From positions 152,949 through 216,948 of the forward strand of contig CALKER010000017.1 of NCBI GenBank assembly GCA_938084835.1: DNA of 64,000 nucleotides, given 5' to 3'. Origin of the DNA: an uncultured Thermoguttaceae bacterium. Its GTDB lineage: Bacteria; Planctomycetota; Planctomycetia; Pirellulales; Thermoguttaceae. The notes beneath the pieces were generated by a model. The model had not been told where the DNA came from, did not search any database, and saw only the letters and a program-made list of their open reading frames with translations. The translations under genes and the position numbers were made by a program. The stretch's first letter is position 1. The number at the start of each line of letters is the position of its first letter. This document shows positions 49,199-58,797 of the stretch, in pieces.

Positions 49199-50596
49199 AT
49201 GGCCTGGGCTCACACGTGTCGTTGCCTAACATGGTTTATCGTATTTAGCTTTGCTTGCCTCGTGTTGCTAGGGGGGCAAGGGATACTTTACGGGCAACAG
49301 CGAGTTGACGGTACCGTCGCGGGTGTCAGTATCGATGCTCAGGGAGTGCTTCAACATCAGGTGTTCACCGACCCCACTGGAATGTTGACTCGGGAGCGTA
49401 TTAGGGCGGCCACAGCGGTGCTGTCGCCCGACGTTGCTCGGGCAAGTAAGTTGCGGAAAATATCTTTGACTCGTTTGGAAAAGGCACTAATGGCCAACGG
49501 CGGGGTGCCCACCGATGAGATGCGCTTTTTAGCGGGGTTACTCCGGCTGCGATATGTGTTTTTCTATCCGGAGTCGAACGACATCGTAATTGCAGGACCT
49601 GCCGAGGGATGGCGATTCGACTTGGCTGGGAGAGCCGTGGGCATTTCAACCGGCCGACCAGTCATATTGCTGGAACATTTAGTGGTTGCCCTCCGGGCTT
49701 ATCCGCCGGGGGGTGTGGCGACGGAAGCAATCACGTGTTCCATCGACCCAACTCCAGAAGGACTGGCTAATGCCCAACAATTTTTAAGGACATTGGCACG
49801 GCAAATCCCAGCGGGGAGCGAAGCGGCAGTGGCCCAGTATATGGCCGAAAACCTCCGAGCCGCCGTTGGGCTGCAAAAAGTCACCATACGGGGCATTCCT
49901 CCAGACACCCACTTTGCCCACGTCATGGTGGAGGCCGATTACCGGATGAAATTGATTGGGATCGGTTTAGAACCTCCTCCCATCCGTATGGTAACTTTTG
50001 TCGATAAAGCAACTTCTTCCACTGTCTCTCGCGATATGCTGGTGCGCTGGTGGTTTGTGCCGGATTATCAGTGCGTTCGGCGCAGTGAAGATGGCTTGGC
50101 CATCGAACTTGTGGGGAGCGGGGTGAAACTCGTAGGTGAGGATGAGCTTGTTAGCCAAAGTGGAGAGCGGGAAACAACCGGCCGGGCTAATCCAGCCAGC
50201 GCTGCGTTCACCACCAGCTTCACCAAGAACTATCCTGCTATCGCGGAACGCTCCCCCGTGTTTGCCCAGCTGCGAAATTTGATCGATCTTTGCATCGCCG
50301 CCGCCTATATCCAGCGAGAGGACTTCTACGGAAAGGCCGGCTGGAACATGGAATTCTTCGGAGACGAAACAAAGTTCTCGGTTCGAACTTACCCGGCCCC
50401 TCAGGCTGCTCCCACAGCTGTGAATGCATTGATCAAACGCGCTACCGTAATGACCCCGTTTGGTGGGGGTGTGGAGATCGAGCCGGAGAAAGCCTTAAAG
50501 CCGGAGAACTTGCTGACTGATCCCAAGGGAGAGGTCGCAAAGGTGCGGGAAACTATTCGCAGCGAGTTACCAACGGAGCGCTGGTGGTGGGATTAA
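49199..50596 (+). CDS. DUF1598 family protein (planctomycete-specific)
   Basis: Exported protein of unknown function in a family (DUF1598) that I know only from planctomycetes. 465 residues with a signal peptide (about 10-35) ending near GILYGQQRVDG. Family features: GVSIDAQGVLQ after the signal, TPEGLANAQQFLR, a beta-rich core with MVEADYRMKLIGIGLEPPP, SPVFAQLRNLIDLCIAAAYI, and a GGGVEIEP block at the C-terminus. Start 49199 follows GGGAGAAGAG and is preferred to an upstream ATG at 49103. No enzyme motif is seen. A possible short remnant of a second copy lies at 50921-50970. Confidence 0.85.
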   Translation: MAWAHTCRCLTWFIVFSFACLVLLGGQGILYGQQRVDGTVAGVSIDAQGVLQHQVFTDPTGMLTRERIRAATAVLSPDVARASKLRKISLTRLEKALMANGGVPTDEMRFLAGLLRLRYVFFYPESNDIVIAGPAEGWRFDLAGRAVGISTGRPVILLEHLVVALRAYPPGGVATEAITCSIDPTPEGLANAQQFLRTLARQIPAGSEAAVAQYMAENLRAAVGLQKVTIRGIPPDTHFAHVMVEADYRMKLIGIGLEPPPIRMVTFVDKATSSTVSRDMLVRWWFVPDYQCVRRSEDGLAIELVGSGVKLVGEDELVSQSGERETTGRANPASAAFTTSFTKNYPAIAERSPVFAQLRNLIDLCIAAAYIQREDFYGKAGWNMEFFGDETKFSVRTYPAPQAAPTAVNALIKRATVMTPFGGGVEIEPEKALKPENLLTDPKGEVAKVRETIRSELPTERWWWD

Positions 50597-51770
50597 TTCC
50601 GCGGTCAAAGCGCGACCAGGGACAGCGGCTTGCTCACGTCTCGAGGTTAAGGACTTCAAGAAGCTTTGGCTCACTGGCCGCCTCTGCGGTTCGAAAATTG
50701 GCCGGCACCGGTGTCCCCGTTGTGAACTGCAGTTTTTGCTAACATTTCCCGTTGCGAGGCGTCTGCAATTGTGCCTTTAAGCCACCACCATTACGCTCTC
50801 AATCCTCCCTGAAGGTGATTCCCGTTGGGCTGGCTCGAGACAACCAGACGGCTGTTTGAGAATGGCACACGGCAGTGCTAAAGACTTGCGATTACTAATG
50901 CGAAGCGAGGCCCCCGCTCGATGCCTCCGACTGGGGCTGTGAATGCGTTTTTGACGAAAGCCACTATTCCCCGCTCACATCGGCCCTTCAAAGGATAGTC
51001 TCAGGCACCCCTGCGGCAAGTTGCCAGTTGGCGACTTGCAAGCTCTAGCCGTAGAAATGCCCGTTCGCGGAACCGGCCGACCACTCAAAAGTGAGTTGAA
51101 AACTCGTTCGGCAGTAAAATAGCTAAAATTTACGGGTTAGGAGATCCGCGTTGGAATGATTCCCCGCAATGCCAGCGGAATCCACGTGGTCCGACGCCTC
51201 GTCGACCGAGTTCGACTGGGGGACTGAAAGAAACTCCAAACCGATGAGCGTCTCGCCTGAACTGCGCGATGCGTTGGAAAAACCCCGCACTTAGCAATCC
51301 TTAAATGATGCGAATTCCTTTCTCGGCAAAGACAATTTCCACACGAAAATTTCTATAAATTCCCCACGTGACTTTTCCCGGATGCCGCTACCCGTCGCAA
51401 AAGTTCGTTTCCCTGCGGTAACTGTTACCGATTGGCTAGGGTGTCAAATCTTCGTGATCTCCCACAGAGCGCTACCGATTCGTGGAACCAAACGAAGGAA
51501 AGTCGTTGCCATAATAGCCCGTTGGTTACCCCCCCTCTGACAAGGAGATTTTGACTCGCACGCCTTTGGGTGTGATGTCATACCACCCATTGATTGGGAA
51601 TAGCTCCTGCAGGCATACTTGTCTCAGGCTGGCCTCTGGTAAGATTTACCCATCAAGGTTAAAGCTTGGGAGCACCTTCCAAGTGGAAATTAAACAAACG
51701 TCTCGCTAGTGGCAAACGGCCCCAGGAATTTTGCCACTTACGGTTTTTTCTGTGAAAGCACACCAACCTT
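50597..51770. other. Long intergenic region with hairpin and possible gene fragment
   Basis: About 1.17 kb between the DUF1598 gene and the M20 peptidase gene. It holds a fragment resembling part of DUF1598 (50921-50970) and a strong hairpin at 51016-51039. Otherwise nothing is recognised. Confidence 0.45.
51016..51039 (+). other. Ten-base-pair hairpin with tetraloop
   Basis: GCAAGTTGCC (51016-51025) and GGCGACTTGC (51030-51039) pair over ten positions, with one G-U, around the loop AGTT. No T-run follows, so this is not a normal terminator. It may be part of a structured RNA or a leftover terminator. Confidence 0.45.
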
Positions 51771-53168
51771 ATGAAAGCAATCGAGAAATATATCCGCGAC
51801 AATCTGGATCGATTTGAGGAGCTGCTTTGCGAATTCCTTCGAATTCCTTCGGTCAGTGCCGATGGCCGGTACCGGGGTGAGATGCTTCGGGCGGCCGAGT
51901 GGCTCAAGACCCGACTACAAGAGATCGGGCTCAAGTCTTGGCTAATCACGCCCCCGGAAACATCTTCTGGTCACCCTTTGGTGTACGCGGAAGCCGAGAA
52001 GATCCCCGGGGCTCCTACGGTACTCGTTTATGGTCACTATGACGTGCAGCCGGCCGATCCAGTGGAAAAGTGGCACAACCCGCCCTTTGAGCCGACTATT
52101 CGCGACGGATATGTCTATGCGCGGGGCGCAAGCGACGATAAGGGTCAGCTGCTCACCCATGTTTTCAGTGTAGAAGCCTGGCTTGCCGTGCAGGGAAAAT
52201 TGCCCCTCACCGTGAAGTTTCTCTTCGAGGGCGAAGAGGAGATCGGAAGCCCCACGCTGGCCCAGTACTTACGCAAGGGAGCCTCCGAGCTGGGCTGCGA
52301 CTGCGTTGTCATTAGCGACACTGCGCAATTCGCCCCGGGTCAACCGGCCATTACCTACGGGCTTCGGGGAATCGCCTACTTCCAACTGGAGTTAGAAGGC
52401 CCAAATTCGGACCTACACTCCGGCCAATATGGCGGCGCGGTGACAAATCCCGCCAATGCTCTGGCTGCCATGCTCAGCTCCCTAATTGACGAAAGGGGGC
52501 GAATCCGCATCCCCGGCTTCTACGAAAAAGTTCGCCCATTGACGGACGAGGAACGGCAAATGCTCGGGCTCTTGCCCTTCGACGAGGAGGCTTTTTATCG
52601 CAGCATCGGTGTAAATACGGGAAGCGGGGAGACCGGCTTTACGGTCCTAGAAAGACTGTGGATAAGGCCAAGTTTCGACATTTCCGGCCTTGCCAGTGGG
52701 TATCAAGGCCAGGGGGCCAAAACGATAATCCCTTCTCGGGCTGAAGCCAAATTTAGCTTCCGCTTGGTTCCGGACCAGGATCCGGCCAGAATTGGAGAGC
52801 TTGTGGAAACTTACCTAAAACAAATTTGTCCACCGGGAGTGCGGATGACTCTCAAGCCGCTGGCCCAATGCCCTGCACTGGCACTTCCACTTAGTTCCCC
52901 GTGGATCGGCGCTGCGCAGCGGGCCATCGAAGCTGGCTTTGGTTGTGCTCCGGTGTTTGTTCGCTCAGGAGGCTCCATTCCGATAGTGAGCCAGCTTTAT
53001 CAGGCGCTTGATGCCTACATCCTCCTTGTGGGGTGGGGGCAAGAAGGGGATAATCCCCACGCACCCAACGAGCGATTCTCCTTGGCCGACTTCCGCCGTG
53101 GCCTGCGCACCAGCTGCTGGTTATGGCAAGAACTGTCGCAAGTAGATCTCGACCAGCAACGTCCATGA
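51771..53168 (+). CDS. M20-family zinc dipeptidase
   Basis: Cytoplasmic dinuclear zinc dipeptidase (M20/M25/M40 group), splitting dipeptides or related amides. Zinc site: His89 and Asp91 in VYGHYDVQP, Asp122 in GASDDKG, the catalytic Glu155-Glu156 pair in FEGEEEIGS, the later DTAQ Asp, and the final His in GWGQEGDNPHAPNE. A dimerization domain (about 200-330) separates the halves. 465 residues, normal. No signal peptide. It stands alone ahead of serS. Confidence 0.92.
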   Translation: MKAIEKYIRDNLDRFEELLCEFLRIPSVSADGRYRGEMLRAAEWLKTRLQEIGLKSWLITPPETSSGHPLVYAEAEKIPGAPTVLVYGHYDVQPADPVEKWHNPPFEPTIRDGYVYARGASDDKGQLLTHVFSVEAWLAVQGKLPLTVKFLFEGEEEIGSPTLAQYLRKGASELGCDCVVISDTAQFAPGQPAITYGLRGIAYFQLELEGPNSDLHSGQYGGAVTNPANALAAMLSSLIDERGRIRIPGFYEKVRPLTDEERQMLGLLPFDEEAFYRSIGVNTGSGETGFTVLERLWIRPSFDISGLASGYQGQGAKTIIPSRAEAKFSFRLVPDQDPARIGELVETYLKQICPPGVRMTLKPLAQCPALALPLSSPWIGAAQRAIEAGFGCAPVFVRSGGSIPIVSQLYQALDAYILLVGWGQEGDNPHAPNERFSLADFRRGLRTSCWLWQELSQVDLDQQRP

Positions 53169-53482
53169 GAAATTGGGCCACGACGTGGGCGGAACAAAGT
53201 ACCAACTGGAGGTTTGTGGGGCCAGGGCCAATCTTTTACGCAAGGTGGGAGCCGCCTTCCCCTGGGCGCTTCGACAAGCACATGAAGGCATGCCCCGGAT
53301 GTGGCAAGAGGCCACAAGCAGTGGGCCCTTATGCTTCCCGGCGGCGAAGGCTCGATGTATCAAGGCAGACGCATCAACCGTCCCGGTACACTCTGTCGGT
53401 TATCAACAAAAGCCTACGTGTTATAAACACAGTCGCGTATTGTTGTGTACTTAACTTGTCCCCACGAAGGGTAAAAGCAGCG
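53169..53482. other. Intergenic between M20 peptidase and serS
   Basis: About 310 bp. The serS frame stays open back to 53123, but SerS homology starts at the ATG at 53483, so the earlier part is not called. I see no T-box or other riboswitch. Confidence 0.4.
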
Positions 53483-54760
53483 ATGTTGGACCGAAAATTC
53501 ATCCTCGAAAACTTGGAAAAAGTTCGAGAAAACTGTCGTAACCGTAACGTCAATGTCGACCTCGACCGGTTTGTCGTTTTAGAGCAACAGAGACGCCAAC
53601 TTCAGGCGGAGCTCGAAGAACTAAATCGGCAAGCCAACCTCATCGCTCTGCGAATCGCCAAAGCAGGCGACCAAGCCCAGAAGGAAGCACTGCGGGAAGA
53701 AGGTCGACAGATCCGCCAAAAGGCTTCGCAGGTGCAGCAGCGTATTGCTGAAGTCGAAGCCGAGGCCGGTGCCATCCATCGCCTTATTCCCAACATGACC
53801 CACCCGGAAGCACCCATCGGCCCCGGTAGCGAGGCGAATCGCGTCATCGGCTACGGGCGCGTTCCCAAGCCCGAATTTTCCTTCCCCCCTCGCGACCATG
53901 TGGAAATTGCGGAAATGCTCGACCTTATCGACTTCGAAGGGGGAGCGCGAGTAGCAGGCCACGGCTTCTACTTCTTGAAAAACGAAGCTGTACTTCTCGA
54001 ATTGGCTCTCCAGCGTTACGCCCTCGACATCCTTCTGGCTGAGGGTTTTACCCCAATGATCACACCGGATTTGGCGCGGAATCACATCTTAGAAGGCATC
54101 GGCTTTATTCCCCGTGGACCCGAAACGCAAATTTATAGCATTGAGGGCACTGACCTCAGCCTCGTGGCAACGGCGGAAATCACCCTCGGTGGCTTGTTGG
54201 CTGGTCAAGTGGTCGATGCCGAGCTCCTTCCCATTAAGCTCTGCGGCATCAGCCATTGTTTCCGCACCGAAGCCGGTGCCCACGGCCGGGCAACTCGGGG
54301 AATCTTTCGCGTCCATCAGTTCACAAAGGTGGAAATGTTTGCCTATACCTTGCCTCATCAAAGCGACCAAATGCTGGAGTATTTTCAGAAGTTGGAGTGC
54401 CGCATCTTCGATGGCCTGGGAATTCATTACCGGATAATCGATACGGCCACCGGCGATCTGGGTGCGCCTGCTTATCGTAAATACGATCTGGAAGCCTGGA
54501 TGCCCGGTCGTGGTGAATATGGAGAGGTCACAAGCACTTCCAATTGCACGGATTATCAAGCACGAAGGTTGGACGCCCGGTACAAGGTCAAGGGCGAAAA
54601 GGGAACAAGACTCCTTCATACTTTAAATGGCACCGCCATTGCCATAAGTCGCGCTTTGGTCGCCATTTTGGAAAACTACCAACAAGCTGATGGATCCGTG
54701 ATAATCCCAGAAGTGTTGCGGCCGTGGGTCGGGAAAGAGCGAATCACCCCCAAAGAATAG
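53483..54760 (+). CDS. serS: Seryl-tRNA synthetase
   Basis: Class II aminoacyl-tRNA synthetase that charges tRNA-Ser. 425 residues of normal length. The N-terminal antiparallel coiled coil that holds the tRNA variable arm spans about 30-100. The catalytic domain shows motif 2 FRTEAGAHGRATRGIFRVHQF and motif 3 ending in LNGTAIAISRALVAILENYQ. The ATG at 53483 gives the standard MLDRKFILEN-type N-terminus; the frame stays open upstream but without homology. No tRNA gene is adjacent. Confidence 0.96.
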   Translation: MLDRKFILENLEKVRENCRNRNVNVDLDRFVVLEQQRRQLQAELEELNRQANLIALRIAKAGDQAQKEALREEGRQIRQKASQVQQRIAEVEAEAGAIHRLIPNMTHPEAPIGPGSEANRVIGYGRVPKPEFSFPPRDHVEIAEMLDLIDFEGGARVAGHGFYFLKNEAVLLELALQRYALDILLAEGFTPMITPDLARNHILEGIGFIPRGPETQIYSIEGTDLSLVATAEITLGGLLAGQVVDAELLPIKLCGISHCFRTEAGAHGRATRGIFRVHQFTKVEMFAYTLPHQSDQMLEYFQKLECRIFDGLGIHYRIIDTATGDLGAPAYRKYDLEAWMPGRGEYGEVTSTSNCTDYQARRLDARYKVKGEKGTRLLHTLNGTAIAISRALVAILENYQQADGSVIIPEVLRPWVGKERITPKE

Positions 54761-55748
54761 CAACTGTACCCCGGTTAACAGATAGCGAGCGTTTTCAGCA
54801 AACTCGCCGCATGGCATCTGGCTGAGGCACGATGGAGACTCTCAATGTAGCCCAGGGGTACTACTGCCGTATTGGCGTGACGGAAGCTAATTCTTCCCCC
54901 CGCCATTGGTTCGAAGCCTGCGGGCGCCACCGAAAGCAATTTTTCGAAACCGCCCATCTTTCGATTTTACGTCTTTTTGCGGGATAAATCCGTGCTTCAA
55001 GCCATAGGGAAATCCCGAAAAATCTTTTTCGCTCTCATGAGTGTACGCCCCTTCGTTTAAAAAGCGGTGGTGGTGCTTTGCCCCAAAAGGTCGAATCGCC
55101 CTATAAGACGGTAGCGACACAGTGTCGCGATTTTTGGGCCTCCTTCATTCCTCCGTCGCTCATCACAATAAGCCGGCAAGCACTTATTGCGAGCGGCCCA
55201 CTGCAGATTTGAGGAGCCATTCCCGCACGCAACCGATACCCCGGCAAACAAGACAAAATCACCAGGCTCATGCATCCGAGCTTGTTTGAGTCGCTATTGC
55301 CTTTTATTGCGGCGGCATGGCCAAAGGCACATCACTCTCTTCTCCCACCCTACTCAAGAATGAGGGCTGCAACTGTTCATGAGGCGTACCGCAAGGTGCG
55401 TAAAGTTCCACAGGAATTTCCAACTCCCCCGAGTGTCCATAAATCGTCGGGCCAATGATCCGCCATTCCAGTGGTCCCTGCCCACAACCCGGTGGAGGCA
55501 CAGCTAACGACGTGAAACCCCACTTGCGGTGACCTTTTTGCAAGTACCTGAACCCTCGACAAAGGTCTCCAGCTTAGCCACGTCACGCCAAGTGATCTTT
55601 TGTCTGAAAAAATGAGACTCCGTGGCGGAGCCCGCCGGTTGTACAGGAAGTGGTGGCCGAGCTTCGCCTCGACCCGTGCACATTGCGTGGCATAATCCTC
55701 AAACCTGTCGGGGAAAACAAAACACATTTGGAACTTAAGCGTTAAGCC
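54761..55748. other. Gene-free region before the decayed regulator
   Basis: About 1 kb after serS. Minus-strand frames near 55300-55730 are protein-like in patches but are broken by frame changes and match nothing I recognise; they may be an old pseudogene. A tRNA-like T-arm at 54900 was examined and rejected. Confidence 0.4.
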
Positions 55749-56155
55749 AAGCTGGTCCGCACCATCGAGGAAAAAGTCTCGGAGCGTGTCGGCGGCACCA
55801 AATCGGTCCTTTCCGACGTTCGGATCATCGCCCCAAGCAAGAGGAATCTCCTGGAAGAGGTGGGGGATAGCACGTTTGCCAAAACGTATATTATCGCCTG
55901 CACATCCCGCCGATTAGCATCCCGCTCTTGCGCGAGCGGAAGGAAGAAATCTCGGCCTTAGTGGAGTACCTCCTGCGGCGAATCGCCCAGGATCAGCCGT
56001 TCCGCATCGAAGCGGACGCCGTGGCCACTTCGATGAAGCATGACTGGCCGGACAACATCTGCGAACTGTAGAACACCTCGAAACGCACGTACCTGCCCGG
56101 CTCGGAGCACATCACGGCCGAGCTGATTCGATTGCAAATCACCCCCCCGGGCCGG
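55749..56155 (+). pseudogene. Remnant of a sigma-54-dependent activator (NtrC-type AAA+)
   Basis: Two frames carry pieces of the AAA+ domain of a bacterial enhancer-binding protein. The first (about 55749-55890) reads VGGTKSVLSDVRIIAPSKRN, matching the VGGxKxxxxDVRIIAATNRN block. The second (55889 on) reads YYRLHIPPISIPLLRER, then KEEISALVEYLLRRI and KHDWPDNICEL, matching the Walker-proximal, sensor and PGNIREL blocks. At least one frameshift and a TAG after ICEL show it is broken; the N-terminal receiver and Walker A part are missing. It lies in a decayed zone with a transposase relic. Confidence 0.75.
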
Positions 56156-56323
56156 AACTCAACGGCAGGAATGAGCGTCCCCTCGGTGGCCTTGGGTACG
56201 AAGCCCTCCATCTTCCGCAACAAACTGGCCAAGTACGTCTGGGGTACGCGGCCATATTCCTAGGAAAACACTAAAGTATAACTCTCCAGTGTTCGTCGGC
56301 ATAAGGAACCGTTGCACGGCAAG

Positions 56324-56562
56324 AAGGCCCGGGTGTATGGGGACAAGGCCTACGTGGGGCGGCAGAAGGCGCTTCGCGAGAAGGCCCCCGGACAAAGCGC
56401 GTGTTCGGAGCGACGAAGCGCGTCTTCGATTGCGGGAAGCCGCGCTTTCGGGGGATTCACATAAACCTCCAATACGCGCTCGCGATGGCCGGCGCAGTGA
56501 ACATCTACTACATGTACCGGCGGACGTTATTGCGAGGTCTGTCGTCTTTGGCGCCGGAATAA
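56324..56562 (+). pseudogene. C-terminal relic of an IS5-family transposase
   Basis: Frame 1 reads KARVYGDKAYVGRQKALREKAP (from 56324), and after a shift frame 2 (56413-56562) reads TKRVFDCGKPRFRGIHINLQYALAMAGAV then NIYYMYRRTLL and a stop. This is the end of an IS5-type transposase (the VxGDKGYxG and KRVFGxxKxRYRG blocks). The DDE core upstream is gone and no inverted repeats are seen. It marks an old insertion. Confidence 0.75.
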
Positions 56563-56885
56563 AGGGGAGATGCTGCGCGCCCGCTCGGCGATAAACGCCC
56601 AAACGAGTTGAGATGGATAAAGTGCATCCGGCAAAAACCTCACCCTTCCACCAAAAATTATCTAATCCGAAGCCAAGACAAGCACGGGGACTACTTTATC
56701 CAAATGGTTCAGAGGTTCCCTCCAGTCACACTCAAGACAACTACGGCGAGAACTCAGCGCCGGCTGTGAAGCGGTTCCTTTAATCCACGCCCGAAACAAC
56801 CACCGCGACTACCTATTCCCGATTGTTGAGGGATTCGTTTAGAATCTCCCCTGGGCGATTCGGGGGCATAGAACCCGGCTACAGG

Positions 56886-58463
56886 TCATGGGGATACTCC
56901 CTCGTTTCCCTCTGCCTCGGGGACGTCCCGTGTTTGGTTCGCAGGACCGCTCTCTGTCGCCGCTTGCCAGCCGCCGCCCAAGGCTTTGTAGATTGCGACA
57001 AGGCTCATCACTACCTCCCCGCGAGCCGCGGTCAGCTGATCCTGCAGGAGGACCAAAGTGCGCTGGGAATCGAGCAGACGTTGGAAATCGACTTTGCCGA
57101 CGCGGTATTGGTCTTCGGCCAACTCGACCGATTCGTTGGCGGCCTGGACGGCCTCTTGCAGAAATCGCACTCGCTGTTGGGCACGCAAGAATCGGTTGAT
57201 GGCGTTTTCCACTTCTTGATGCGCTTTGAGGACGACCTCCTGATACTTGAACACGAGTTCGCGGAAGTGCGCCTGTTCGGCACGGATGTTGTTTTGAATG
57301 CGTCCGTAGTTCAAGATGTCCCAGCGGAAGCCTGCGCCCACGTTCCCCATAAAGGAATCGCCCTGAAAGAGACTGGACAAGTTCCGGGACTCATAGCCGA
57401 TCACGCCCGTGATGGCGATCCGCGGATAGAGATCGGCTTCGGCGATTCCGATCCGGGCGCTTTGGGCGGCCACGAGTCGTTCCGCTCGCCGAACGTCGGG
57501 GCGGCGGACCAACAACTGGGCAGGGATTCCGACGGCCACTTGGGGCGGCACATCGGGGATCGGTCCGACGCCTAATTCGGCCTCCAGGTTGTACGGCGGA
57601 ACCCCGAGGAGCACACAAAGGGCGTTCTGGGATTCGCGCAACGCGATTTCGAGCTGAGGGACCAGGGCTCGGGTGGCAGCAAGGTTCTGTTGCGCTTGGG
57701 TAACGTCGAGCTTTGTTGTTTTGCCTTCCCGGAACCGCACTTCCGCCAGGGCGAGGGTATTTTCCTGCAATTCGACGTTTCGCTTCGCCAGGCCGATGCG
57801 CTGCTGGGCAATGCGGATCTGAAGATAGGCGGCCGCTACTTCGGCTTGCAGAAGCACCAGCACGTCCCGGTAATCCTCCACAGCCGCCTCCATGGCGGCT
57901 TCCGCCGCTTCCAGGTTGCGCCGAAAGCGTCCCCAGAAATCCAATTCCCAGGAGGCATTTAAGCCGGTCCACCAGTCGTCGTAAAAGGGGACCTTGATCG
58001 GTTTGGCGATGGTGCGGCTCATTTGGGTGTGCGAGAAGGTCGCAAACGCCTCTTGGATTTGGGGGAAGAGGCTGCCTCGGGCGATGGCAAGTCGAGCTCG
58101 CGCTTCGAGAATTCTCTCTCCGGCCTCGCGCAGACCAAGGTTCTGCTGGGAGGCGGCAGTAACCAGATCGTCGAGCACGGGATCGTTGAAAATGGTCCAC
58201 CAGGAGCCACTTGGAGACACGTGGGGATTCATTGGGGAAGCGTCGGCATCGATCCATTGCTCGGCCGTCGGGGCGCTCGGAGTGCGGTAGTCTGGACCCA
58301 CTTTGAATCCTTGGGCTGCCCATTGCCGGAGATTGGTGGTACATCCGCTCACCAACAATAAACAAAGCCCCAGGAGCACCGCGCCACGGTCGGGCCGGCA
58401 GGCCGACGCTGCCTGTTGCTTTGGGCCACCCGGAGCCTGAGGATTCCGTCCGGCGATTTTCAT
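56886..58463 (-). CDS. NodT/TolC-type outer membrane efflux lipoprotein, set 2
   Basis: Outer membrane channel partner of the second RND set. 525 residues. Signal peptide with lipobox Cys41 (LLVSGC), then NLRQWAAQGFKVGPDYRTP, the same opening as the set 1 homologue. Two OEP repeats (about 110-290 and 300-480) with WELDFWGRFRRNLEAAEAAM and IPAQLLVRRPDVRRAERLVA. The end is shorter than in set 1. Divergent from the fusion-protein gene at 58798. Third codon positions are visibly richer in G and C than in most of the window, as in the rest of this set. Confidence 0.93.
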   Translation of the reverse strand: MKIAGRNPQAPGGPKQQAASACRPDRGAVLLGLCLLLVSGCTTNLRQWAAQGFKVGPDYRTPSAPTAEQWIDADASPMNPHVSPSGSWWTIFNDPVLDDLVTAASQQNLGLREAGERILEARARLAIARGSLFPQIQEAFATFSHTQMSRTIAKPIKVPFYDDWWTGLNASWELDFWGRFRRNLEAAEAAMEAAVEDYRDVLVLLQAEVAAAYLQIRIAQQRIGLAKRNVELQENTLALAEVRFREGKTTKLDVTQAQQNLAATRALVPQLEIALRESQNALCVLLGVPPYNLEAELGVGPIPDVPPQVAVGIPAQLLVRRPDVRRAERLVAAQSARIGIAEADLYPRIAITGVIGYESRNLSSLFQGDSFMGNVGAGFRWDILNYGRIQNNIRAEQAHFRELVFKYQEVVLKAHQEVENAINRFLRAQQRVRFLQEAVQAANESVELAEDQYRVGKVDFQRLLDSQRTLVLLQDQLTAARGEVVMSLVAIYKALGGGWQAATESGPANQTRDVPEAEGNEGVSP

Positions 58464-58797
58464 TCGTTTCCTTCACCCAAAGGCAGAGCAAATGGCCCCC
58501 TCTTTTTGGGCGGTCTATCGACGTACCCTTACTATCGTTACTATCGTTACTATCGTCATAATTGGGGCCAACGGAACACATATGTTTGCTGTTGTTTGCT
58601 GTTTCTTGGATTGTCATTGGCGGCCAGGAGTGACGTGGAGGATTTGATTTCGTGGCGTTTAGAATGTTTAGGGACAGTTTGCCGGCTTTTGCGAATATGA
58701 CGGCGTATCACGAAAGGCATTCCGAGGGGTGAAATGGGGAGCGAAAGGCGATTTGCACAATCTCACCCCCTCTAGAGCAGGAAAACAAGGAGGAAAC
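58464..58797. promoter_or_regulatory. Divergent promoter region of the second RND set
   Basis: About 330 bp between oppositely oriented efflux genes. It holds three exact copies of TTACTATCG in tandem (58529-58555). AGGAGG lies just before the ATG at 58798. Confidence 0.5.
58529..58555 (+). repeat. Three tandem 9-bp repeats
   Basis: TTACTATCG is repeated three times without interruption. It is positioned between the outer membrane factor and fusion-protein genes, where copy-number changes could move promoter elements. This role is inferred. Confidence 0.65.

Noticed and set aside
54830..54960. tRNA-like T-arm (GGTTCGAAGCC) on the plus strand
   Set aside because: The T-stem does not pair (only two of five), and no matching acceptor or D-arm lies upstream. 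The antisense protein-like frame here is of the spurious kind seen opposite tRNA-like DNA.
58529..58555. Tandem 9-bp repeats considered as a CRISPR-like array
   Set aside because: Units are too short and contiguous, without spacers; no cas genes in the window.
57391..58617. 408-codon minus-strand frame
   Set aside because: It lies in another frame of the outer membrane lipoprotein gene in GC-rich DNA, has arginine- and proline-rich nonsense composition and no family features.
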